A DNA stretch of 64,000 bases from Clostridiales bacterium Firm_11. GTDB lineage: Bacteria; Bacillota; Clostridia; Christensenellales; Aristaeellaceae. Shown one piece after another: positions 26,347 to 34,583 of the stretch (positions are counted from its first letter, which is position 1; each line of letters starts with the position of its first letter). The stretch lies in the NCBI GenBank assembly GCA_001604105.1, contig LVAQ01000023.1, positions 1 through 64,000 on the forward strand, written 5' to 3'. The translations under genes were made by a program, and so were the position numbers. The notes under the pieces were generated by a model that saw only the letters and a program-made list of their open reading frames with translations, was not told the origin of the DNA and did no database searches.

Positions 26347-27039
26347 TCATTCCCCCTCGGTTGTACCCATTTTCTTGCGCTCCCACAAATCCGCCGCCAC
26401 AAACAGGCAAGCGATAATCAGCAGTTGCAGAACGATGGCGCCCAGCCAACCGAACACATCCGGCAGAAACACACGCGGCGCGCCGGCGATAAAATGTTCC
26501 GTCCACCAGCCCATGTCTTTTGCGCCCCAAAGCGAACCGATTACAAAGAACAGCAGCGCAAGCATCTGCATGGTAAAGCCCTCGCCTACACGCATCAGCG
26601 TACCCGAGGCGCAGCCGCCTGCTATGACCATGCCAATGCCAAATAAAATGCCGCCAACCGCCGTAGCAATGCTGATGGGCATGATGTAGCTCTGCCCCGG
26701 GATGGTCTGCCCTGCGGCAAAGGCGCTGTACTTGATGGCCGTAAAGCCGATGGAGGTGAGCGCAAAGGCTACCAGCACCGCTTTGGTGACCGATGTGCTG
26801 CCCGTAATACAGGGATCCCGCATGGATGCGGTAAAACAGAAGCGTGATTTTTGCAGTATGAACCCAAAGCATCCGCCAAAGAGCCAGAACATGCCTAATG
26901 CGCTCTCGCGCATGCTCAGTAAGATGCCCACGACGATCATCAGGGCAAAAACCAGGAAACCAAAAGGAATCTGATTGCGCTTCTTCTTGCGGCTAGCGGT
27001 TGCTCTTTTCCGTACAATTGGCGTTGAAGGCTCCGACAT
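26347..27039 (-). CDS. YeeE/YedE-type half permease (N-terminal-half type)
   Basis: The 230-residue membrane protein has the SRFCFTASMRDP motif near residues 66-77 and VIAGGCASGTLMRVGEG near 129-145, both conserved in YeeE/YedE transporters. An Arg/Lys-rich N-terminal tail (RKRATASRKKKR) precedes the first helix. GGGAGG lies before the ATG. It is the first gene of the minus-strand set permease, TusA, permease, flavoprotein and is divergent from a LysR gene. Together with the 182-residue half it should form the full channel. Confidence 0.88.
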   Translation of the reverse strand: MSEPSTPIVRKRATASRKKKRNQIPFGFLVFALMIVVGILLSMRESALGMFWLFGGCFGFILQKSRFCFTASMRDPCITGSTSVTKAVLVAFALTSIGFTAIKYSAFAAGQTIPGQSYIMPISIATAVGGILFGIGMVIAGGCASGTLMRVGEGFTMQMLALLFFVIGSLWGAKDMGWWTEHFIAGAPRVFLPDVFGWLGAIVLQLLIIACLFVAADLWERKKMGTTEGE

Positions 27040-27099
27040 CCCAGCACCTCCCAGGTTGCCGCCGTCTTGATTCTGTATGGGCGGCTTTCACTGTTGCAC

Positions 27100-27127
27100 A
27101 TTATAACATGCGCCATGGTTTCTCAAA
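27100..27127 (-). promoter_or_regulatory. Promoter of the permease/TusA operon
   Basis: On the minus strand TATAAT (27100-27105) is preceded by TTTGAG at 16 bp. The weak -35 fits activation by the divergent LysR regulator. Confidence 0.5.
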
Positions 27128-27206
27128 CATTGGAAATGCTTGTGCTGTATTAGACATTTTTATCACAATCTTTTTCGCATTTACCCAAGGTTCTTTATAA
27201 TAATGA

Positions 27207-27235
27207 TTGATAGCCACAGGTGATAGTGGTATAAT
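27207..27235 (+). promoter_or_regulatory. Sigma-A promoter of the lysR gene
   Basis: TTGATA (27207-27212) and TATAAT (27230-27235) are 17 bp apart, 68 bases before the lysR start codon. Confidence 0.8.
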
Positions 27236-27248
27236 CATTCTCAATGAT
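27234..27248. promoter_or_regulatory. LysR-type binding site (T-N11-A dyad)
   Basis: ATCATTCTCAATGAT has perfect six-base arms around CTC and contains the T-N11-A spacing typical of LysR regulators. It overlaps the -10 and start of the lysR promoter, a usual place for autorepression. AATGAT half-sites also occur at 27203-27208. Confidence 0.6.
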
Positions 27249-27302
27249 CCTTGTTAATCTCTTGTCAAACTTGCCCTCACATGGGCAGAGGAGGAACCAC
27301 CC

Positions 27303-28202
27303 ATGCAACTTGAGCACCTAGCGCTATTCTTGAAAATCGCTCAGGAAAAGAGCATTTCCAAGGTCGCAAACGCATCGCATATTTCTCAGCCCGCTTTAAG
27401 CCTGCAGATGCAAAAGCTTGAAGATGCGTTGGGGTGCCGTTTGTTTGAACGCAGCAATAGAGGAATTCAATTAACAGATGCCGGTATTATAACAAAACGT
27501 TATGCCGCACAGATCATGTTTACCCATGATCAGTTTATCGAAGAACTCCACAACCTGCGCAACAACAACGATACCTGCCGCGTCGCGGCCTCGCAGGCCG
27601 CAGCCAATTACGCCATACCCTGCTCGCTGGTAAAGGCCAAGGAGAAGTTTCCGGATTTTATCTTCACCCTCGCTTCGATGCCTTCGCGCGAAGTGCTGGC
27701 GCAGGTACAAAGCAACCAGGCGGATATTGGCTTCATCGTTGGCTCCGTCAACGAACCTGATCTATTCTGTAAGAATGTATTCTCTGACCAGGTAGTGCTG
27801 GTGGCTTCCAAAGAGTATCCGATTCGCGAAAGCTTATCGCTGGAAGGACTCAAGCATTTTCCGCTGATTCTATTAGATGAAAGCTACAGTTCTTACCGCC
27901 TGATGGAGACGCAGCTGCAAAGCATGGGTTTCCGCTTGGATGATTTCACCGTATCCTACCACATGGATTCCACCGAAACCGTCAAATCAATGGTTATGAG
28001 CGGCAACGGGCTTAGCTTCCTGCCCTATATGGCCGTTAAAAAAGAAATCTACCTGCAACAGTTCAAAATCATCGACACGGAGAACTTCTGCCTGCGTTAT
28101 GATGTTTCCATAGTCTATAAACAAAAGCCGGAGAACTGCAACTACCGCATGTCCATGGTCAAAAAGTACTTTGAGAATATGGTTCCAACTACGATTTGCT
28201 AA
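27303..28202 (+). CDS. LysR-family regulator of the sulfur island
   Basis: The 299-residue protein has the LysR helix-turn-helix at the N-terminus (KIAQEKSISKVANASHISQP, about 11-30, then LSLQMQKLEDALGCRLFER) and a two-lobed effector domain (about 90-290). It is divergent from the YeeE/TusA operon and probably controls it, as CysB/CysL-type proteins control sulfur uptake. The effector is unknown. GGAGGAACCACC precedes the ATG. Its last 14 bases overlap the end of the convergent second TusA gene. Confidence 0.9.
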   Translation: MQLEHLALFLKIAQEKSISKVANASHISQPALSLQMQKLEDALGCRLFERSNRGIQLTDAGIITKRYAAQIMFTHDQFIEELHNLRNNNDTCRVAASQAAANYAIPCSLVKAKEKFPDFIFTLASMPSREVLAQVQSNQADIGFIVGSVNEPDLFCKNVFSDQVVLVASKEYPIRESLSLEGLKHFPLILLDESYSSYRLMETQLQSMGFRLDDFTVSYHMDSTETVKSMVMSGNGLSFLPYMAVKKEIYLQQFKIIDTENFCLRYDVSIVYKQKPENCNYRMSMVKKYFENMVPTTIC

Positions 28203-28425
28203 CCTTAGGCACTGCAAATATCGTAATCTCCCATACGCCGGAAACAGGCTCCTTGATATCCATCCCCAGCCGCTGCTTTTGGCAGTAGTTCAGCAATGAT
28301 TCGCATGTGCAGCTGTGATCGGTCACAATCATCACTTGCTCACCGCTGTCTATCTGCTCACGAAGCTGTAACAGCTTCATCAGCGGCAACGGGCAGATGT
28401 CCCCTAAACAATCCAAACGACGCAT
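28189..28425 (-). CDS. Second TusA-family sulfur carrier
   Basis: The 78-residue protein has the CPxP motif with Cys11 in DICPLPLMK, and DHSCTC near 38-43 gives further cysteines. It is clearly related to the 73-residue TusA protein at 26078. ATG at 28425 has GAGG upstream; a GTG nine bases earlier is less likely. It has its own promoter and overlaps the 3' end of lysR tail to tail, so sense/antisense RNA pairing is possible. It may serve a different acceptor. Confidence 0.88.
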   Translation of the reverse strand: MRRLDCLGDICPLPLMKLLQLREQIDSGEQVMIVTDHSCTCESLLNYCQKQRLGMDIKEPVSGVWEITIFAVPKVSKS

Positions 28426-28448
28426 GGTAACCACCTCGCTTCAGCGCC

Positions 28449-28477
28449 ATTGTAACATGGGTTTTCAAGCGGAGCAA
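28449..28477 (-). promoter_or_regulatory. Promoter of the second TusA gene
   Basis: On the minus strand TTGCTC (28472-28477) and TACAAT (28449-28454) are 17 bp apart, 24 bases before the start codon. Confidence 0.65.
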
Positions 28478-28887
28478 GGTAAAAAACCTGCGGACAAATG
28501 CCCGCCACGCAAAACCAAGTATAGGATCACGCAAGAAAGCAGGGATAGCCTGATGCGCAGGGTGGTATTACCCGTATACCAGAGAAGTCAAACCATCGAA
28601 AAAACCATGATAACGAACCGCCGATCTATGGCAAAACCCGATTTATGTTGCCGTAACATACGAGAGGACAATCGGGGTGGTGCGGCGCGCAGCTCCCTTT
28701 GCCCGACCCATGTTCGCATTGCCTGCCCTGCGTTTTCAGGCACAGACACCACCAACGCCTCCCGAAAGCTGTCACGGTTGCCATATCGATTGCCTATCAT
28801 CCATCGCTTTTTCCCTTGGCACCCCTTTCCCGCGCGAAAGCCATGCTGCAAAGCAAAATGCGCGGAGCTGGCGAAAAGGAGAACTCT
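28478..28887. other. Long leader region before the ATP-grasp/ABC importer operon
   Basis: About 410 bases lack a supportable gene. A small dyad TATGTT-GCCGT-AACATA lies near 28644-28660, and AGGGTGGTATTACC at 28559-28572 superficially resembles a T-box, but no known riboswitch fold was recognised. The length is enough for a leader RNA controlling the downstream operon. Confidence 0.3.
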
Positions 28888-30153
28888 ATGGGAAAGCTGA
28901 TGTTGCTGGGAGGCTCAAACTGCCAGCTTGCCGCCGCGCAGGCGGCAAAGGCCATGGGGCACACGCTGGTTCTGGCGGATTACCTGAACGCACCGCCCGC
29001 CAAAAACTACTGTGATATCCACGCGCAGGTAAGCACCTTTGATATACAGGGCTGCATCCGCGCGGCGAAGGAGCACCATGTAGACGGCGTCTTCACAGTA
29101 GGGACAGATCAGCCCGTGTACACGGCAGCCTGCGTGGCTGAAGCGCTTTCACTGCCTTCGCCCATCTCTGTGGATACGGCGTTGAAAGCAACCAACAAAC
29201 GAGCCATGAAACAAGCTTTCCAACGTTATGGTATCCCCCATGTGGCTTTTGATTACCTGAAAGCAGGTCAATCAGCGGAGCATCTGCAAGGGCTGCAAAC
29301 ACCGCTGGTCATCAAACCGCTGGATTCGCAGGGACAGCGCGGGGTTTTCAAGGTCGCAACACCCGCGGAAGCCTTGGCGCGCCTGCCGGATGTCCTGCGC
29401 TTTTCCCGTGAGGATACCGCGCTGGTCGAAACCTTCTATCCATCCGAGGAAGTTACGTTCTCTGCCTACCTTTGGGAAGGAAGGCTTTATCCGCTTTTGC
29501 TTACCGATCGGCAGCTGATGCGGGATCCCGTTCACATCGGCGTATGCGCTGCCCATCGCTTCCCCAGTGTTCATGCGCATCACGAGCCGGAAATTATAAG
29601 GATCTGCGAGGGGGTCGCACAGGCGTTAGGGGTCACGCAGGGGGCGCTATATGTACAGCTATTGATTGGCAAGCAGGGTATCCTGGTCAACGAAGCAGCC
29701 TGCCGCATTGGCGGCGCATTCGAAGATGCCATGATCCCTTATGCCACAGGGTTTGACATCCTGCAAACAGTCATTTCGACAGCGCTTGGCGAGCCGTGGA
29801 ATAGCGCCGCGCTGCGTAACCCTCGCGCAAAAACGGCGGGGCTTCAAATGTCCGTGCAGATGCTGTTCTGCAAGCCCGGCACCCTTGCAAGCATCACGCC
29901 GCTAGCCCGCGTGCAGGCATTGCCGGGGGTCATCACTGCGGGTTATCACTATCATGTCGGGGAAACGATGCCTGCCATGGAAAACGCGACCATGCGCTTT
30001 GGCCATTGCCTGCTGGCAACCCAAACGGGTGATATGACCGCGCGTGTCAAGGCACTATACGCGCTCCTGCATGTGACGGATACGGATGGAAATCCCCTGA
30101 TCATACCCAGAACCTATGATGGAGAGGATGAGCCGGATGTTCAACAGAATTAG
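28888..30153 (+). CDS. ATP-grasp ligase linked to a NitT/TauT importer
   Basis: The 421-residue protein has a Rossmann-like N-terminal domain (MLLGGSNCQLAAAQAAKAMG), a central ATP-grasp fold (PLVIKPLDSQGQRGVFKV near 143-160, metal-binding VNEAACRIGGAFED near 268-281) and a C-terminal cap, as in PurK/PurT and carbamoyl-phosphate-synthase-like ligases. It should join a carboxylate to an amine or other nucleophile using ATP. AAGGAG sets the start at 28888; the longer frame is not protein-like. It overlaps the following binding-protein gene, so the ligase probably acts on the imported compound. The substrate is unknown. Confidence 0.83.
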   Translation: MGKLMLLGGSNCQLAAAQAAKAMGHTLVLADYLNAPPAKNYCDIHAQVSTFDIQGCIRAAKEHHVDGVFTVGTDQPVYTAACVAEALSLPSPISVDTALKATNKRAMKQAFQRYGIPHVAFDYLKAGQSAEHLQGLQTPLVIKPLDSQGQRGVFKVATPAEALARLPDVLRFSREDTALVETFYPSEEVTFSAYLWEGRLYPLLLTDRQLMRDPVHIGVCAAHRFPSVHAHHEPEIIRICEGVAQALGVTQGALYVQLLIGKQGILVNEAACRIGGAFEDAMIPYATGFDILQTVISTALGEPWNSAALRNPRAKTAGLQMSVQMLFCKPGTLASITPLARVQALPGVITAGYHYHVGETMPAMENATMRFGHCLLATQTGDMTARVKALYALLHVTDTDGNPLIIPRTYDGEDEPDVQQN

Positions 30154-31090
30154 ACGCGTCGGCGGGCTTCTCGCGCTGTTGCTATTGCTGACGGGCTGCA
30201 CCGCGCCGCAAAAACAGACGCTGACCATCGCCGAGCAATTCGGCATTGCTTATGCGCCTTTACAGATCATGAAAGAATCCCGCATGCTGGAAAACGCCCT
30301 GCCGGATGTCACCATCAATTGGGTACAGCTTGGCGGCCCCACCGCCATTCGGGAAGGTATGCTCGCCGGTACCATCGATGTCGGTTTTATGGGCATCGGA
30401 CCGATGCTGATTGGCGTGGATACGGGCATGCCATGGAAATGCTTCACCGCGCTTTCCGCCAACGAAGTCGCTTTCATCACCAACCGTGCGGATATCAAGC
30501 GCCTGGCGGATATTGGACAGGCGGATCGCATCGCCATCCTCAGCCCTGGCAGCACGCAGCATATTCTGCTTTGCATGGCGGCGGAAAAGGAGCTGGGGAA
30601 CAGAGATGCGTTCGATTCGCAGCTTGTTTCGCTCAGCCACCCCGATGCGATGAGCGCAATGCTGGCGGGGGGCGAAATCGCACTGCATATCACCACCCCA
30701 CCCTATTCGGATCTGGAACTGCAACATGGCATGCATAAGATTCTCACAGCCCTGGATGTAGTCGGTGAGCCTTTTACCTTCATCTGCGGCGTGGCTACCA
30801 CGCGTTTATACGATGAACGGCCTGCCGTGTATCAAGGGCTTAAGGAATGCGTCACGGCGGCCATCGCGCAGATCAACGCGGATCTGCCCGGGGCGGCGCA
30901 ACAGTTGTGTGATGCTTATGGCGTGGAAGAAAGCATGCTGCTGGCACAAATGAGCTATCAAGGTTCTATTTACGGCACAGTACTGCAAGGCGTGGATACC
31001 TTTGCCGCCGCCATGGAACGGCTGGGTCTGCTTTCCGCGGCGCCCACCCTTGCCGCATACGCCTTTGTTGATGTTGAGGTGGCTCCGTGA
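30137..31090 (+). CDS. Lipoprotein substrate-binding protein, NitT/TauT (SsuA/TauA) type
   Basis: The 317-residue protein has a lipoprotein signal (LALLLLLTGC, lipidated Cys near residue 22) and a type 2 periplasmic-binding fold with the family segment EQFGIAYAPLQIMKE and GTIDVGFMGIGPML. Related proteins bind sulfonates, nitrate or vitamin precursors. The start at 30137 is placed nine bases after GGAGAGG and overlaps the ligase gene by 17 bases; 30128 is the alternative. It delivers substrate to the permease and ATPase that follow. Confidence 0.85.
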   Translation: MFNRIRRVGGLLALLLLLTGCTAPQKQTLTIAEQFGIAYAPLQIMKESRMLENALPDVTINWVQLGGPTAIREGMLAGTIDVGFMGIGPMLIGVDTGMPWKCFTALSANEVAFITNRADIKRLADIGQADRIAILSPGSTQHILLCMAAEKELGNRDAFDSQLVSLSHPDAMSAMLAGGEIALHITTPPYSDLELQHGMHKILTALDVVGEPFTFICGVATTRLYDERPAVYQGLKECVTAAIAQINADLPGAAQQLCDAYGVEESMLLAQMSYQGSIYGTVLQGVDTFAAAMERLGLLSAAPTLAAYAFVDVEVAP

Positions 31091-31902
31091 AACAATCACG
31101 CATAATCGATGCTTTTTATCATAAACGATGGGTAAGCCGCCTGTTTTTCTTTGGTTTACTGCTGGCGCTATGGGAATCGCTGGCCGTGTTTGGCGGCATC
31201 TCGCCGTTGTTGTTGCCGCGCGTCGGTTCAGTGCTGACCGCGTTTGTGAAAGGTTTTCAAAATGGCACGCTGTTGTCGCAAACGGTTTTTTCGCTGGGCA
31301 TAATCCTGCTTGGACTTGCCATCAGCGCAGTGCTGGCCTTGCTGCTTTCTGTAGCGGCTCAGCTATCACTGTTTTGTGATCGCGCTGTGGATGCGCTCAC
31401 CGTGCTTTCTCACCCGCTGCCGGGGATAGCCCTGCTGCCGCTCATCGTCATCTGGTTTGGTACGGGTGCGCCCGCAGTGCTGGCAGTTATCGTGCACGCG
31501 TGCCTGTGGTCACTGCTGATGAACCTGCAAAGCGGCATGCGGGATGCTCCGCCAATGTATACAGATCTGGGACGCATCTTCTCCATGAGCAAGCTGCGCA
31601 TTGTGCTGGAGATTCTCCTGCCCGCGGCGTTTTCCCAATCGCTTGCGGGAATGCGCATCGGCTGGGGTCGCGCATGGCGCGCACTCATCAGCGCGGAGAT
31701 GGTATTCGGCGCCATCGGCGCTAACGGCGGGCTGGGTTGGTATCTTTTTAAGCAGCGCGCCATGATGAACACGGCCGGTCTTTTTGCCGGAATCGTTTTG
31801 ATAACGGCCATCGGCATGGTTGTAGAGGGGTTGCTCTTTGACAAGCTCGAGAAAGCCACGCTCCGCAAATGGAACGCCCAAGGGTTGAAGGAGGCGCAGT
31901 GA
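31087..31902 (+). CDS. ABC importer permease, SsuC/TauC type
   Basis: The 271-residue protein has six membrane segments. The cytoplasmic coupling region includes the family sequence YTDLGRIFSMSKLRIVLEILLP near 156-177, and WRALISAEMVFGAIGANGGLG near 196-216 is another hallmark. The start is GTG, overlapping the binding-protein stop as GTGA, so translation is coupled. It forms the membrane channel of the NitT/TauT-type importer. Confidence 0.93.
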   Translation: MKQSRIIDAFYHKRWVSRLFFFGLLLALWESLAVFGGISPLLLPRVGSVLTAFVKGFQNGTLLSQTVFSLGIILLGLAISAVLALLLSVAAQLSLFCDRAVDALTVLSHPLPGIALLPLIVIWFGTGAPAVLAVIVHACLWSLLMNLQSGMRDAPPMYTDLGRIFSMSKLRIVLEILLPAAFSQSLAGMRIGWGRAWRALISAEMVFGAIGANGGLGWYLFKQRAMMNTAGLFAGIVLITAIGMVVEGLLFDKLEKATLRKWNAQGLKEAQ

Positions 31903-32606
31903 TGGAACTGAGAGCAGATTGCCTTTGCAAAACCTATGATGGACAAACCGTGCTCAAGGATATCAGTTTCAGCGTACAAAACGGAGAAACGCTGGCCATT
32001 GTAGGCCGTTCCGGATGCGGCAAAACAACGCTGCTGCGTATTCTGGCCGGTTTGCTTGCGCCCGACCGGGGCATGGTATGGCTGGACGGGCAGCCCGCCG
32101 GCCTGCCCGGCAAAGAGCGCCTGATGGTTTTCCAGAGTTTTGACCAGCTGTTCCCATGGCTTACCCTGCGAGGCAACATTCGTTACGCGCTGCAAAAGAC
32201 AAGACCCACGTTGGGTGCCAAAGGGATTCATCGCCTTACGGAGCGGTGTCTGGCACAGATGGAGCTTGGCGATGCTGGCGGCAAGTACCCTTATCAGCTA
32301 TCCGGCGGGATGAAACAGCGCGGCGCGTTGGCAAGAGCCATGGCCATCTCCCCCAAGGTATTGCTGCTGGACGAACCCTTCTCCAGCCTGGATGCCTTAA
32401 CGCGCGAGAATGTTCTTCAGGCTTTTCAAACATTGAAACAGGCAACCGATGCCGCAGTGGTACTGGTAACGCATGATTTGGAAGAAGCCGTTAGCAATGC
32501 CAGCCAAATTGCGTTGCTGCATCCGGCGGCAGGCGGTACGCTTACGCTGTTTGACAATCGCGGGGTCGATAGGGTATCCCAGCTTAAGCGCCTGCTTGCG
32601 GATTAA
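31902..32606 (+). CDS. ABC importer ATPase, SsuB/TauB type
   Basis: The 234-residue ATPase has Walker A GRSGCGKTT (about 36-44), signature LSGGMKQRGALARA and Walker B VLLLDEPFSSLD. AAGGAGG precedes the ATG, which shares one base with the permease stop. The last 36 bases lie in the first copy of a 256-bp tandem duplication, and the stop codon lies within the duplicated remnant of the convergent glycosyltransferase gene. The protein itself looks complete. Confidence 0.93.
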   Translation: MELRADCLCKTYDGQTVLKDISFSVQNGETLAIVGRSGCGKTTLLRILAGLLAPDRGMVWLDGQPAGLPGKERLMVFQSFDQLFPWLTLRGNIRYALQKTRPTLGAKGIHRLTERCLAQMELGDAGGKYPYQLSGGMKQRGALARAMAISPKVLLLDEPFSSLDALTRENVLQAFQTLKQATDAAVVLVTHDLEEAVSNASQIALLHPAAGGTLTLFDNRGVDRVSQLKRLLAD

Positions 32607-32826
32607 CCCGGTACACATCCACGCTGTATGCCGTGCCGATCTCCTGTGCCAAACGCACCGCATATCCGGGGTTCTCAAAGGTGCCAAGGAAAGTACACTG
32701 TTCCTGTAAAAATACTCTTGCTTCCGGTGTTGCCCTTGGATTGCCGTAGAGCGCATTGAACGTCGGGCGGCGCTCGTAGATCAAGTCCATCTCCTGCGGC
32801 CACAGGATGACTTCAATCCCGCGACT
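32571..32826. repeat. 256-bp tandem duplication, copy 1
   Basis: This stretch repeats directly as 32827-33082 with six base differences that I could count. It contains the last 36 bases of the importer ATPase gene and a copy of the glycosyltransferase 3' end. The period is 256, not a multiple of three. The two genes met tail to tail with overlapping 3' ends before duplication. Confidence 0.95.
32584..32826 (-). pseudogene. Duplicated C-terminal fragment of the glycosyltransferase gene
   Basis: In this copy the minus strand encodes the last 80 or so residues of the 513-residue glycosyltransferase (from SRGIEVILWPQE to VNPQAGA, stop at 32584), with three amino-acid changes such as PEAR for PEVR and EQC for EEC. 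It lacks the rest of the gene, a signal for export and a ribosome site. It is a remnant produced by the 256-bp duplication. Confidence 0.85.
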
Positions 32827-33082
32827 AGGGTATCCCAGCTTAAGCGCCTGCTTGCGGATTAACCCGGTACACATCCACGCTGTATGCCGTGCCGATCTCC
32901 TGTGCCAAACGCACCGCGTATCCGGGGTTCTCAAAGGTGCCAAGGAAGGTACACTCTTCCTGTAAAAATACTCTTACTTCCGGCGTTGCCCTTGGATTGC
33001 CGTAGAGCGCATTGAACGTCGGGCGGCGCTCGTAGATCAAGTCCATCTCCTGCGGCCACAGGATGACTTCAATCCCGCGGCT
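32827..33082. repeat. 256-bp tandem duplication, copy 2
   Basis: This copy is continuous with the intact glycosyltransferase gene and carries a useless 36-base copy of the ATPase tail at its left end. It matches copy 1 except at six positions, which argues against a simple read-duplication artefact. Confidence 0.95.
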
Positions 33083-34381
33083 ATGTACATACTCGGCAAA
33101 CGTAAGACCGTTTTGCTTGAGATAGGCAAGGTTACGCACATCCAGCAGCGCATCATTATCAAAATAAAACCCCGTATTCAGGTTGGCAAGCGCCTTCTCA
33201 CTTGGCTGTACATAGGTTGCTACCTGGGCAAGGTACGCACCGTAGTCAAACGGGCACGCGGCGACTACCGCGTTAGCGCTCACCACTGCAAAGAGCACCA
33301 TCAACGCGGGCAACAGCAACCGCAGGGGACGCAGGTCAGCCAACAGCGGCGCCAGCAGCATCAGTCCGGGAAGCAGCCACAGCGAAGCGCTCAGTTGGTT
33401 GTAACGGCCTATCACAATGGTGCCCAGCAACGTTCCCGCTGCCATCCCCACCATCACGATCAAAGCAGGCTGCCCTGTCTGCAAAGCCCGCACGGTGCCC
33501 ATCAGGAACAATATGCCGGTGATGGTCAACTGCGCCTTCAACCCGGGCAAGGTATAGGTGCCGCTGATGCCCTGCCAGAGCTTGCTTAGGTAATCATGGA
33601 ATCCGACCATCTTCTCGGTCAAAGGCACGGTGATTTCAAACTCAGATTCACCGTACATACGGTAATGGGTGGGGAATTGACTGTCAAATAGGAAGCTGAG
33701 ACCCACAAAAATAAGCGCAACGCATGCGGTTGCGGCGATGTAAACCAGCAGCGGTTTCCATAAAAAACGCTTTTGCGAGACCATGAGCAGCAGTAGCGCC
33801 ATGGCGCATCCTGTCGCCAGCAAAAAGCTATTGGGGTGGAAGCCTACGCTTAGCCCGGTGATCACGCCCAACCGCCGCGCTCCGGCGTTGTCAATCGCAC
33901 CTTTGCGCCGCACGAGTTCCAAAAGCAACCATAACAACATGGCAAACAACAGGATTTCCTGCCGCGCGGTATGCGCGGCCGCGATAAACACCGCGTTGAG
34001 CGATACCGTAACCATCATCGCCATGGAAAGCCAGTGCGAAGCCACTTCTCTTGCGATGCGATAAACCAACAGAAGCGCCAGGCCCCCCGCACATAACGAT
34101 AGGAGCCGCACCGCCAGAATACCATACCCGAAAACCCCGATAAAAGGCATTTGCAGCAAGTGAAAGAGGATTTTGATCGCATGCGGGTAGCGGGGTTTCA
34201 GGTCGAAGAATGGTTCTGTAACCATGGGCGAGCCTTGCGCCATCATGTTTCGCGTCAGCCCGCCCAGCCAGCTTTCATCGGAATGTACCAGCGGATAACG
34301 CGTGAGGAACAGCAGGTTAAGCAGAAAGTAAGCGACCAGAAACACGCCTATCGCCACCGCTTCCCTTTGCCTTACGCCCAT
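32840..34381 (-). CDS. Membrane glycosyltransferase, PMT/ArnT-like (GT39/GT83 type)
   Basis: The 513-residue protein has about eleven to twelve membrane helices and the family's acidic DE pair in the first external loop (PLVHSDESWLGG, near residues 30-41), the presumed catalytic base site. It should transfer a sugar from a polyprenyl-phosphate donor to a surface acceptor. ATG at 34381 has GGTGGAG upstream; the longer frame to 34483 has no site. The 3' end (residues from about 432) lies in the 256-bp tandem duplication, leaving the gene intact beside a remnant copy. Confidence 0.85.
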   Translation of the reverse strand: MGVRQREAVAIGVFLVAYFLLNLLFLTRYPLVHSDESWLGGLTRNMMAQGSPMVTEPFFDLKPRYPHAIKILFHLLQMPFIGVFGYGILAVRLLSLCAGGLALLLVYRIAREVASHWLSMAMMVTVSLNAVFIAAAHTARQEILLFAMLLWLLLELVRRKGAIDNAGARRLGVITGLSVGFHPNSFLLATGCAMALLLLMVSQKRFLWKPLLVYIAATACVALIFVGLSFLFDSQFPTHYRMYGESEFEITVPLTEKMVGFHDYLSKLWQGISGTYTLPGLKAQLTITGILFLMGTVRALQTGQPALIVMVGMAAGTLLGTIVIGRYNQLSASLWLLPGLMLLAPLLADLRPLRLLLPALMVLFAVVSANAVVAACPFDYGAYLAQVATYVQPSEKALANLNTGFYFDNDALLDVRNLAYLKQNGLTFAEYVHSRGIEVILWPQEMDLIYERRPTFNALYGNPRATPEVRVFLQEECTFLGTFENPGYAVRLAQEIGTAYSVDVYRVNPQAGA

Positions 34382-34501
34382 CCATCTCCACCCCGCTTTG
34401 CCATCGATGCCTTCACGGCGCAAAAGCCCCTGCTCCGCTTTGCACGCCTGATTATACCATAAGCCAAAAGCGGCGCGCGGCATTAAAAAGCAGTATGGTC
34501 T

Positions 34502-34545
34502 ATAAGATATCGTTATTACCTTAACAAACAGGAATCACGTATAAT
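34502..34545 (+). promoter_or_regulatory. Putative promoter and dyad before the rhodanese pair
   Basis: TATAAT at 34540-34545 lies 38 bases before the rhodanese start, with a poor -35. Upstream, ATAAGATATCGTTAT (34502-34516) is a short dyad with near LysR-type dimensions. A weak -35 plus a dyad suggests activator control, perhaps by the island's LysR, though the dyad differs in sequence from ATCATTCTCAATGAT. Confidence 0.35.
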
Positions 34546-34583
34546 GGTCAAAGAATCCAAAGGTTGGAACGGAGGAGAATACC

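Noticed and set aside
28559..28572. AGGGTGGTATTACC as a T-box element before the ATP-grasp operon
   Set aside because: It deviates from the T-box consensus after GGTA, and no Stem I AG-bulge, specifier loop or terminator could be found around it.
32584..32943. A separate 119-residue minus-strand gene
   Set aside because: It is made from the duplicated tail of the glycosyltransferase joined out of frame across the repeat boundary; no ribosome site is present.
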